From contig CANXME010002463.1 in NCBI GenBank assembly GCA_948144175.1, positions 2,069,001 to 2,133,000 on the forward strand: 64,000 nt of DNA. The letters are read 5' to 3'. The notes under the pieces were generated by a model. That model saw nothing but the letters and a program-made list of their open reading frames with translations, was not told the DNA's origin and made no database searches. Below are positions 49,801-57,864 of this stretch, one piece after another. The position numbers and the translations under genes were made by a program. This DNA comes from Closterium sp. NIES-65. Its lineage: Eukaryota; Streptophyta; Zygnematophyceae; Desmidiales; Closteriaceae. Positions within the stretch are counted from its first letter, which is position 1; every line of letters starts with the position of its first letter.

Positions 49801-49807
49801 TTGCTGA
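34853..49807 (+). CDS. Gene B: secreted or anchored cysteine-containing protein, intron 2 is 13.7 kb
   Basis: Exons 34853-35068, 35206-35371, 49028-49287 and 49418-49807 join with matching phases and GT-AG borders to give 343 residues. Exon 1 encodes a basic N-terminus and a hydrophobic signal or anchor (VLHVLVAALLVHSLSL, about residues 40-58). Exon 2 carries DANVALGYSQATNATFMYIG, exon 3 SLPERVVDSSYVVSLTVP. Exon 4 has SPPADPYGMVS, a QQYCNANAPCYF cysteine pair, RRRRRLL and the cysteine-rich tail CVRYVYSPSCKCYTTQPC. NAT and NFT sequons suggest an extracellular location. No known family was recognised. The start is the first ATG in frame. The second intron holds the multigene transposon; paralogue A has a 284-bp intron in the same place. 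Confidence 0.72.
35463..36922. other. Non-coding left end of the Plavaka-like element
   Basis: No gene seen. CGTACAC and CCGTACA words recur irregularly (for example about 35818, 35917, 35948, 36080, 36244). This could be a subterminal binding region for the transposase, but the spacing is not regular enough to be sure. Confidence 0.35.
36923..38785 (-). CDS. Unknown acidic, probably nuclear protein of the Plavaka-like element
   Basis: Supported pieces: exon 1 38785-38686 (MPRGRLSNGNRGAPLPKS start), exon 2 38578-38001, exon 3 from 37906, a later coding block ending at 37297, and a last exon 37213-36923; outer borders are GT-AG with agreeing phases. Exon 2 has long Asp/Glu/Ser runs, a likely helical stretch (SRILEQLIQAQDKSAKENAR) and basic nuclear-signal-like motifs (HKRKATRQR, PKRKRG). 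The C-terminal part contains YWEQRKGRLSNSAGG and IWGRHGLRISACGL, which I do not recognise. The middle is unresolved: an in-frame TAG at 37751-37753 needs either a 68-nt intron or is a true stop, and the frame changes near 37540-37558. It lies head-to-tail behind the Ulp1 gene. No function is proposed. Confidence 0.5.
38786..39383. other. Spacer between the two minus-strand genes of the element
   Basis: No coding sequence seen. It holds short direct repeats of GAAGCAATTGAGGTATCC type at about 38869-38910 (three near copies of about 18 bp) just upstream of the acidic-protein gene start, where its promoter should be. Confidence 0.35.
39384..41963 (-). CDS. Ulp1-type (C48) SUMO-like protease with C-terminal AP2-like domain
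   Basis: Exons 41963-41578, 41470-41306, 41202-41056, 40969-40876 and 40781-39384 all have GT-AG borders and phases that agree, giving 729 residues. The N-terminal C48 domain has the DEQWITDGVVDF opening, catalytic H186 in EHYSLV, D216 in LVLLDSA, Q271 and C277 in QQPNKEDCGIFVCQYL, so the full Ulp1 catalytic set is present. About residues 550-605 (YTGVKLDPNTGKYCVKILF, then GGYTTEEEAAFAYAAGAF) resemble an AP2/ERF DNA-binding fold, followed by a Trp/Arg-rich segment and an acidic tail. Ulp1 proteases are known passengers of several eukaryotic DNA transposons, and deconjugation of SUMO is the expected activity. The gene is divergent from the transposase, 0.9 kb away. The AP2 call rests on the pattern only. 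Confidence 0.82.
41964..42861. promoter_or_regulatory. Divergent promoter region between Ulp1-AP2 and transposase genes
   Basis: An 898-bp gap between two genes pointing away from each other, so it should carry both promoters. A perfect 8-bp dyad GTACACGA/TCGTGTAC lies at 42415-42435 and an AT-rich TTATAATATGG block at about 42667. No further signals can be assigned. Confidence 0.4.
42862..46328 (+). CDS. Plavaka-like DDE transposase, nine exons, uninterrupted
   Basis: Exons 42862-43455, 43548-43682, 43784-44052, 44188-44491, 44578-44738, 44844-45134, 45253-45547, 45634-45837 and 45948-46328 join in phase to 877 residues; every intron is GT-AG and about 80-140 nt. The N-terminus has a C2HC finger (CMVCETVFKDD, then H and C). 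YRDTEL followed by GERVFEGPETGDW across the first junction is the usual Plavaka block. The catalytic acids fit D261 (IYSDSTQ), D457 (LADTLHVLDSG) and E628 or E631 (YSTEMWERTHK). WPVLISLINIP and YGYPADFPESS are other family landmarks. The C-terminal part (WYSNVALLNNKKGDWYARC) resembles the end domain of the same transposases. Plavaka belongs to the CMC (CACTA-related) group and is best known from fungi. The weakest border is the GTGTGG donor at 45838. Confidence 0.82.
46329..46958. other. Spacer between transposase and DDE_1-like gene
   Basis: 630 bp without a convincing exon. No CENP-B or Psq type DNA-binding helix that could belong to the downstream DDE_1-like gene was found here, so that protein appears to lack the usual N-terminus. 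Confidence 0.4.
46959..48258 (+). CDS. Pogo/DDE_1-like protein with all three catalytic acids replaced
   Basis: Two exons, 46959-47246 and 47362-48258, joined in phase at a GT-AG intron, give 394 residues. The fold pattern of DDE_1 (pogo/Tigger type) is visible: VFCFHEINFLPSRLPKTYI matches the first block, NTLILTIHEAHHI the second, and GLPHLQGVEDALKAHYR the third, followed by the W-rich end (WTRVRAATMQRSWWRAGCVP) usual in this family. In these blocks the expected Asp residues are His, Ile and Leu, so the protein should not cut DNA. The N-terminal DNA-binding domain is absent. The C-terminus is acidic and basic. An open, spliced frame with a dead centre suggests a kept, non-catalytic role in the element or simple recent decay of the active site. 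Start is the first ATG; an upstream exon cannot be excluded. Confidence 0.7.
48259..49027. other. Right end of the element and rest of gene B intron 2
   Basis: No gene seen. The element probably ends about 48555. From about 48810 to 49027 the sequence is pyrimidine-rich and ends in TTTCCCCAG, the acceptor of gene B exon 3. An inverted pair AATGTTGCG/CGCAACATT lies about 48649-48700. Confidence 0.45.
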
Positions 49808-50179
49808 GTTACAACCTCCTAAAAATGTTCGAGAATCCGTTGGTTCTAACTCGAAGCCCCAGTGGTGTTGGAGAGGAGGGAGGTGTACAATACGTGATGC
49901 ATTCGTATTGCCTGTATAATAACGCTGCAATTTAGCATATCAAGAAAGTAAGCAATTTCCCTGTGAACAGTCTAGGTAACTCTTCCCATGGTGAACAGTA
50001 TGCATGTATTTAGCTCGCATCAAGGATAATGCAAACATCTTGTAAGCACACATGAAACAGTTCTCCCCATACCCTCATAGGTTCTTTTCTACGCACTTTT
50101 ATGGGAGCCATATGGTGCTTCTGAAGTCATGTAAACCACTAGCTTTCAGAATTACAGTCATTCCAAACACACGATAACA
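49808..50179. other. Convergent intergenic region
   Basis: 372 bp between the 3' ends of gene B and the GT77-like gene. No coding sequence; presumably holds both 3' untranslated regions. No polyadenylation signal can be assigned with confidence. Confidence 0.4.
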
Positions 50180-53100
50180 CTATGTAGTCGCCTTAATCAC
50201 CTTCACCTCAGGTACAATCACGTCCGGAAGCTTGCTGTGCCAATCCCACGTGCACATCCGTCTCAACCCATCGTAGTGCCAAAACGAGTTCACCACAAAC
50301 CTCTCTTTCTTAGCATCCTTTCCAGCGATCCAGTTGTTGTGCAGAATCTTACTCCCCTTTCTCCGGCACGCCCCCATCACATCTGCCGCTTCCCAAAACC
50401 CGTGCACCGCGCCGTTAGGGTAAATCGCCCTGTCGAGGAAAATCGTCCGAAGACCGTTCTTCCACACACATTCCTCCTTTCCGGGAACCACATTCTCTCC
50501 TTTCACCCCGCAGAGGATATCATAGAAGCTCGGCTGCTCGGATAGCTTAGTTGTGGCTGCGTGTGCTGTGATCGCCTCAAACCCTTCGATTGTCCGCGCA
50601 TCTGACCTCGCGAAATAAAACCCGGAGTTGATCCTGCGGATTCCAGTCCCAGGAAGGCTGGCGTTCGGCTCGTTGCTCTGGATCGGGAAGGTGCCAGGCC
50701 CGTACGACATGAGGTCCGGGAGAGGGTCGGAGAACCAGACGATGTCAACGTCGGTCCAGAGGACCGAGTAGCCTGCCTTGAGCACTCGCAGCACGGCGCG
50801 GGATTTGAGCTTGGTGAATTGGCGGAAGCACTGGCTGCCAAAGGCGCAGTTCTTAGAGTCGATGCCCTTGAGACCCACGCTAACCTGGAGCAGGGAGAGG
50901 AAGGGAAGGAAGCGGGGGAAAGGAGGAAGTGTTGAATTGAGGCAATTTGAGATTGACGATTTGGCAAAGAACTGGCTGCAAAGACCAGCTCCCTTTCATG
51001 GAAGAGGAAAAGGAGGGAGGAGGAAGGGGGGAGAGGGGAGGGGGAAGAAATAGGAGAAATGTGAGGGGGGGAAGAGTGGGGGATGCAAAATGACTTCGAC
51101 AAGGAGGTGCTGGCCTCACTGGTTACTGGCCTCACTGGTTACTAGCCCATCCATTGCTCATTCATCCATAGCCAGATTCATTACTGGCCCAGCTACCAAG
51201 TAGCATGATCCGTTACTAGCCTGATTCGTTAGGAGGGCTCACCTGCTCGTAGTACACCGCCAGCCCTTGCGTGAACGCGAAGCGATAGAGGTCCTCATCG
51301 AGCGCTGCGACCACGAGATTATCCGCCAGGCCGAGTCCCCTCAGGCGGCACACGAAGCTCATCAGCATCTCCGCGTAGCCGAACGTAACCGCGACTAGGG
51401 TTACCACCTTGAGCCCGTTCTCCTCCCTCGCGACGCGCGGCAGCAGCTGCTCCATTGTGTGCGGCAGACCGATGGAGGTTTTTGGCGAAGGAACGGCTGC
51501 GATTGAGTAATCCTCCTGCTTATCGACGGACACGGTTCCGCACTGCCACTTGTGGCCCGTCGCGTCGAGCTTGGGATCCGATTGGCTGTTTTCGACGAAG
51601 TTGGAAAACTCGCACGTGCACGTGGCGGGACGCAGGCGCTTCTGAAGACACATGTTGAAGACTGCGGGGGGGGTGGCGGAGGGGAGAGGGGGACAGAGGG
51701 TGAGAGGGAGAGGGGAAAGTGGGAGCGGGGAAAGAGGGGGAAGGGAAAGGGGGAAGTTGGGTTGGAGAACTCGTGCGTGGTGGGGCGCAATCGCTTTAAC
51801 ATATAGGGGGAGCGGGGGAGAAAACTGTGGAGAGGGGTGATTGGGGGGTTGGTGGGGGGCGGGGTAAGGGGGTTTGGAATGAGGGGAAGGGGTGATTCGT
51901 TCGCACATGCACCTGACTGGGCGCACACACCCTAAACGAGTTCAATCATAATTATGTTCTCTTGCAACTTTACTCAATTTGCGGTTGAAGAGTACACCCC
52001 ATACAGCCCCTCCGCTACTGTTTTCCTCCTCCCCGCCTTCTCTCCATTCCCCCCTCCCCCACCAGCTGTCCCCCCAACCCGACTTCCCCCCGCCCCCCCA
52101 ATTCTTTCCGCCTGCGAACCCTGCTGTATCCTAACACCCCCGCCTCGACCAGCGCCATACCTGACGGTTCGTGACACGTGGCGAGTTTCCACGGCACGTG
52201 CAGCGCCGTGCCCTTCTGGTTGACGTACGATCCGTGGGTCTGCGCCATGTGAATATTCGCGAATAACTCCCAGCTGCTATGCTTCCTCGTCGACCAAAAA
52301 CTCTTTCCTAGAAGACCCTTCCCTTCCTTAGTCGCGTCGCCCTCCACCACGTGCGAATAGGAATGGGCCACGTGGATTGCCGTCACCGCGTCGCTCGCGT
52401 CGACGACTTGCCGGACGCCCGACGCGACCATCTCGTGCGTCAGCCAGTTGTCGTATTTGCCGCGTCCGAACATGAAAGGAGGCATAATTCCCGTGAAAAG
52501 CGGAAGCGGAGAGTTGTTCCAAGCCCAAAAGTCAACTCCACCATAGGTATGCAACGACCCGGTTTCCCGAACGAGCTTCTTAATCTCCTTCTCGATCGCG
52601 GCGCTGCTGCGTCCGCCGCCGCCGCCAGACGAAGCCCACATGGAAGGTTCGAACGAGTACGGAAAATCCTCCTTCACGTCCCACCGCGCTGACGTCATCA
52701 CCCAGTGCGGGAAGCTGCGGTGAATCTTCTCAATGGCAACCATGACGTCATTGAGGAGAATAATATCGCCGTTGATGATCATGGAGAGGTCCGTATCGGC
52801 GGCCTGTGCGCGCGCCACGATGCTGTGAAACTGCGGCACGCCGTAGAAATTGGTGTCGATCGCGTCGTCCACGGAAATGCGCGTCGGGAACTCCCGCGCG
52901 AGCGCGTGAAACGTCGTGTCGTTCCCGAGAAGGACAATTTTAGGAGCCGGAGTCAATCGCAGCCACGACAGCAGCGCGCGGCGCTGGTTGTCAACTGCGC
53001 GATCCTTAGGGCTCAGCACCGACTCGTACGGCTTCGGGGCGCAGAAGATCGTCAGCGAGGGAGCAGCGCCATCTGCGGCGCCTCTCGCGGCGCCACCTGC

Positions 53101-53271
53101 GCCGTCCCCGCCTCCAGAGCCTTTCACCTCCTTGTTACGGTATAAGCTCTGACTCTTCTTGGCCAAAAGGAGGCCTTCCTGGAGCTCGCGCCGCTTGTGC
53201 GTGGCGAGGGATGGAGATGCGACCACGATCGCGGCTAGGAACGCTAAGACGAAAAGTGACCGAAGCTTCAT
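50180..53271 (-). CDS. GT77-like nucleotide-sugar glycosyltransferase with an extra N-terminal sugar-transferase-like domain
   Basis: Exons 53271-52161, 51661-51243 and 50884-50180 join in phase to 744 residues. MKLRSLFVLAFLAAIVVASP is a good signal peptide or anchor, so the protein should act in the secretory pathway; an in-frame ATG 33 bp upstream (53304) is an alternative start. Residues about 70-340 (SLTIFCAPKPYES, IVLLGNDTTFHALAREF, MIINGDIILLND, GGVDFWAWNN) look like a nucleotide-sugar transferase fold. The C-terminal half has the GT77 pattern: LRGLGLADNLVVAALDEDL, WTDVDIVWFSDPL with the DVD metal-binding motif at 555-557, and INSGFYFARS. Plant GT77 enzymes add arabinose, xylose or galactose to cell-wall polymers and hydroxyproline glycoproteins; the exact substrate here is unknown. 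The two introns are about 360-500 nt and pyrimidine-rich. Confidence 0.82.
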
Positions 53272-54970
53272 GGTGAACGAGATTAAAGCGCCTTTAGGGC
53301 GCATACGCGCGAAGGTCTCTCGCAGCTTGGAAATCCAAAAGGTGCTAACTTAAACCGGGCAACTGAGCCGAAAAAGGAGGATAAATAGAGCGCCGCGTGT
53401 GCTGTGTGAGCACAAGCGTTGTACGTACAGGTATATCAACTGCGCAATGGAGGGAACTTGAGGCAGCTCGTGTGCTTTGTGGGCTGGGCTACAAGGCAAA
53501 CACATCAATCCTAAGAACACAGTTTTATATCGGCTTCGTATCAGAAGGGGTGTGGGTGTTGGTGGGTTCCTAAATGTGCGGGCTGGTAGTCTCGTGCTCG
53601 TGCTGCTGACTCAGGGAGCGCGGAAGGAGAAATTAGACAGGTTAGGTGGACAGCGCATAGCGAGGTGGGAGCAAGGTGGGTGTGCTACATATTTTTTTTC
53701 GGTTGTGTGCTTTCCCATACGGTAACAGCCAGGCTTTGCGCTGTACCGCTTTGCAGCGCAACACATGGCTTGAGGAATGCTGCGGGCGGGACTTTTCTTG
53801 GTTGCGGGAACTGAGGCGGGGCTAATTAGGCTCGGGCAAATCAGAACTGGGGCAATCGAGAAGCACCGGGGGGAGGGAAGCGAGGGAGAAGGTTGGGGGA
53901 GGCGGGGGGGTGAGGGGGGAAGAGGAGGGGGAAAAGAAGGAACATCCGATCAGTTCGGCACATGTGATGAACCGAATCGGATGTTCCTTCGTGCCGGTAA
54001 CGTCGACCATCCGATGCTGTGGTGGTTGGTGAAGAAAAGCATTCGGCGGTCAGGATGTCTCGTTACAGATGGTTGGCTTGCTTCCTGGCACACTGCATGA
54101 GGGGAGACTCGGGGGACAGGCATGGTGCAGCGCAAATCAAAGGAGCGTTACAACGCCCTTATCACACACCGTGATAGGTAAAATAACCTTACGGGTGAAT
54201 CGGGGGCAGGGTATCATATTCGAGTCACATTCAAAGTGGAGGCTGTACTGTATGTTACAAGGCTCGGTCAGAAAAAGAAAGGGATTGCGCTGACGAGGAA
54301 TTGCGGGCAGCTGCCAATGGGCAGGTACAGCACTCCCCCCAATCTCCGCCCCAACCGACATCCTGAACTTTTGACTCCGATTCGTCCGATTCGTTCGGCA
54401 GGGGGGCGGTCAGCCACACCACCAGCCGAATAGAGAAGATGAGGGTACAGTACCGAGGTCAGAAAGAAACAGTTTCGGTTCGGCGACGCGCTGATGCATG
54501 TCAGGTAGGAATTCCCGCGTCGCAGGGTTAGCGAAACATTTTCGAAGTTCGTAAAACTGTTGAGGTGGAGCAGAATCGGGGGAAATTTCAGGTCATCTGG
54601 GGCAACCAAATCGCAGATCCTTCAAGCAATATGATTCGGCAATAGACACCTCCAGCTGCATGACGGACCGCAGGTAAATTGTCTTCTGCGCTCATAAAGC
54701 ATGTCTCGTACTACGTACATTACAAGAGGTGAGACAAATGGCGACACCAAACAACTCCTAGTTATCCAAGTTTTCCGGTTCAATTTGGCCCATCACTTGA
54801 GTGACAAGAGCCAGAGGCGCATGGCTACCACCTACGGTACTCTCACTTCATGCACCCATGGCTACCGTCAAGTACCTTCCGATGCCACAATTTTAGTGCT
54901 AACAACCATGATAAGTGGTAAGGTTCAACGGACATCAAGGAGAGCAAGAGAAGCTTAGTTACATAAGCAA
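53272..54970. other. Intergenic region with a near-perfect hairpin
   Basis: No gene recognised over 1.7 kb. At about 53936-53991 the arms GAAGGAACATCCGAT and ATCGGATGTTCCTTC are exact inverted copies, with inner arms CAGTTCGG/CCGAA. The left part is the probable promoter of the GT77-like gene and the right part the 3' flank of the aquaporin gene. Confidence 0.5.
53936..53991. repeat. Inverted repeat (hairpin)
   Basis: Fifteen-base arms match exactly and enclose about 25 bases that pair further near the stem. It could be a small foldback element remnant or a structured transcript; no target duplication was seen. Confidence 0.6.
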
Positions 54971-56617
54971 TTACGGGACAGTAATACTAACATTGCTCTC
55001 ATCATGGCGGGCATTGCTAGCCCTAGAAGGACTCAAAGCCTTCACCTTATCCCCATACTCCCTAGGCACCAGAAACACCAGGCAGTACGCCACACTAACA
55101 ACACAAGCACCAATTATACTACCAACCCAATAAATCCAATGGTTCTCCCACACATTCGACCAGACAGCAGCGCCGAAGGAACGGGCTGGGTTCATGGAGG
55201 CTCCCGTTAGAGGAACACCCACTATGTGATCCACAAGCACGGCAAAACCAATCATCATCGGAGCGAGGTGGGACGGACCCTTGGGGTCGACAGCAGTAGC
55301 AAAGACTGCGTAGACTAGAATGGCTGTGAGAATGATTTCAGTGAGGACGCCTTGGCCTACAGAGACCCCGGCACCGAGCACGTGTGCACCAAGAGCGTCC
55401 TGCAGAGGAGACACACGGATGAGAGACAGAAAAATTGGTGTTAAGTTGCACAAAATCTGAAGAGAAGGTTGGAAAGGAAATGGGGTGAAAGGGGAGGAGG
55501 GAAGGCGGGGAAGGGAGACAAGGGGATGGGGGGGTGGGGGGGTTAAGGGTGGGCAGGGGAAGGGAAGAGTTGTGCTGGGGTGTAGAGAGGGGGGAAAACC
55601 CAGTGAAGGGAATGACTGGGGTGGTCAGAAAGGGACTTACATGCGTACTGGCAGGAGTTATTGCCTTAACAAGACCAGCACCGAACACAGCGCCTATCAG
55701 CTGCGCTGCCACGTAGGCTGCTGCTGTGATGACGTCAACGAGGCCCACTGCTAGCATGCCAAGTGTGACAGCTGGATTGATGTGTCCCCCTGAAATCCCT
55801 GATGCAGCCCCCACAGCAACCACGAGAGCAAGACCGTGTGCGATGCCAATGGAGAGTATGCGGGTCACATCCAGTCCCTGAACGAATTCACCTGCAATTC
55901 AACAGAGAAAGAGAGAAACAGGAAAAAGAATATTGGCCAACCATCTCAAGTTTCAGAAGTCTCAAAACGCAATGCGTATGGAGACTATGCGGGTCACATC
56001 CAGAACCTGAACGAACTCACCTGAAGATCAACAGGAGAAAATGAGATGGGAGAGAAAACTAAGAACATCTGCCAGGTTCATCATGAAGCAAGCACCCAAA
56101 ACTTTTCCAATTTTGTAAGGCCCAACTTCACACAGATTCTTGAACCAGACCAGATTGAAGTAAATCAACCATGGAAAGGGGAGAACACCAGCTTGAATTG
56201 AACTCACTTGAGACAGCCACTGACCCCACGCCAACGAAGATGGAGAACATGGTTCCAACCAGCTCCGCCGTTGCGGCACAGGCAAGGTGAACCAGGTTCA
56301 GCATGTGGGCTATATGGACGGAACTCGCACAAGAGCTGCTTTTTACTCACTTGAGACGGCCACTGACCCCACGCCAACGAAGATGAAGAACATGGTTCCA
56401 ACCAGCTCCGCCGTTGCGGCACAGGCAAGGTGAACCAGGTTCGGCATGTGGGCTATATGGACGGAACTCAGACAAGAGCTGTTTTTTACTCACTTGAGAC
56501 GGCCACTGACCCCACGCCAACGAAGACGAAGAACATGGTTCCGATCAGCTCTGCCATGGCCGCACAGGCAAGGTGAACCAGGTTCGGCGGCTGAAGCCAC
56601 TGCTTGAACTGAGGCAT
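54971..56617 (-). CDS. TIP-like aquaporin (tonoplast intrinsic protein)
   Basis: Exons 56617-56494, 55891-55641 and 55399-54971 join in phase to 267 residues. This is a normal length for a major intrinsic protein with six membrane helices. Both pore motifs are present: GGHINPAVT (NPA 80-82) and GASMNPARSFG (NPA 195-197, with R198 of the selectivity filter). His60 in IGIAHGLAL fits the helix-2 filter residue of TIPs, so water and small-solute passage through the vacuolar membrane is the likely role. The first exon encodes MPQFKQWLQPPNLVHLACAA and ends after the FVGVGSVAVS helix. Two further copies of most of this exon lie downstream (56351-56447 and 56208-56304), each with its own ATG and GT donor; they may be alternative first exons. 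A short copy of the start of exon 2 lies about 55975-56024. Confidence 0.88.
56208..56304 (-). repeat. Third copy of aquaporin exon 1
   Basis: Encodes MLNLVHLACAATAELVGTMF followed by SIFVGVGSVAVS and ends at a GTGAGT donor (56207-56202). It shares several differences with the second copy, so the second and third copies are closer to each other than to the upstream exon. Confidence 0.8.
56351..56447 (-). repeat. Second copy of aquaporin exon 1
   Basis: Tandem copy with donor GTGAGT at 56350-56345. It would encode MPNLVHLACAATAELVGTMF and then FIFVGVGSVAVS, with the same splice phase as the upstream exon. It has an ATG of its own (56447) but no acceptor in front, so it could serve only as an alternative first exon or be inert. 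Confidence 0.8.
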
Positions 56618-57864
56618 GATGCTGACGTCAGGTCGATCCGGAACAGATTACAATAGTCCAATCGCTGGGTCGGTCAGAAGCGCGTCGGCCGCAGGTACTG
56701 AACCAGTCTCAACGAAACTGACTATGGAATTGGTTGAAATTGATTTATCTTCTAGACTGGATCAAAGAACAGCTGGAAGACCAGGAGATTAAGCACAACG
56801 GATAATGGTCTGGACGAAAGATTTTATACTTACTAAAGCTGCAATGACCCTCGCCGTGACGTTCGTCAGTCATCTCTTTTCACCGCGGCGGCACAAGTCC
56901 TCAAACTCCCCCTCCCCCTTGCGCGTAGCAAATGCGTGCTTTCCACATATCACCTCAAACCGGGCTGCCATCTGTGCGTGCGTCCCTTCCGGAACACGTC
57001 ATTGTCTCCTGTTTCTCCGCGGCGGCTGAGAAACTACTTACGAAACTTCCGCCGCCGCGACATGCGTCGTCAAAGACTCAAGTCAGTTTCGAGATACCCG
57101 AACCAACGCGCGACGATAAGATAGCTCAAGCATGGCAACGTCACAAAATTTTCAATGAGCGAGCACGTGAGCAGTCGAGAAGATTCTCCCAATCGGAGGT
57201 CGTCATCGTCAATTGCCGGGCCGATAACGTTGTCTCACGGCTGTAAGGTTCATTCGACTGCCAGCGTCAGTTGCAGAGGCTGTGAGACATCGAGCGCACG
57301 CGACGCGAGGCTTTGCCAGCACGACAGCGACCCGTCACGCTGGACTCTCCCATGCTTCTTCAGTCGACCTGAAAACATCGAAAGTGACTGACATACGTAC
57401 GACCCTTGGACGATGCCATTCTCTTACACTGGACTTGAGGTAGAGAAGCCGAACAATGATAGTGACTGCCACGCTGGATCGTGCCATGTCATCACACCAA
57501 ACCAAACCCGAACCTCCCCTGCTCTGCTGCGCAGCGAAGACTAGACAAGCGGGGACAAGCAGCCATGCTTGCATGCAACGGCATGCGCGGGATCATGCTA
57601 CAGGAAATGGATATGTAAATGAGCTAGATAGTCACCACCATTGTTCAGCTTCTCCACCTCAACACGAAGGTACCTCGATTTTGACGCCTGCCGTAAACGT
57701 CATGTCACGTCAACACAGGCTTTATATTAAACGTGCTTCTACGCAAACCAAAATACACCACAATACATAAATTCAGCAATGAATACTAAAACTAATGGAA
57801 ATATAACAGCAATTTGTGCAACAGAACATAATATCATATTCCGACATATGTTCAGCACGTCCTT
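56618..57864. other. Intergenic region between aquaporin and L-aspartate oxidase genes
   Basis: No gene recognised in 1.2 kb. It should contain the promoter of the minus-strand aquaporin and the 3' flank of the oxidase gene. Several short open frames here lack family patterns and splice support. Confidence 0.4.
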
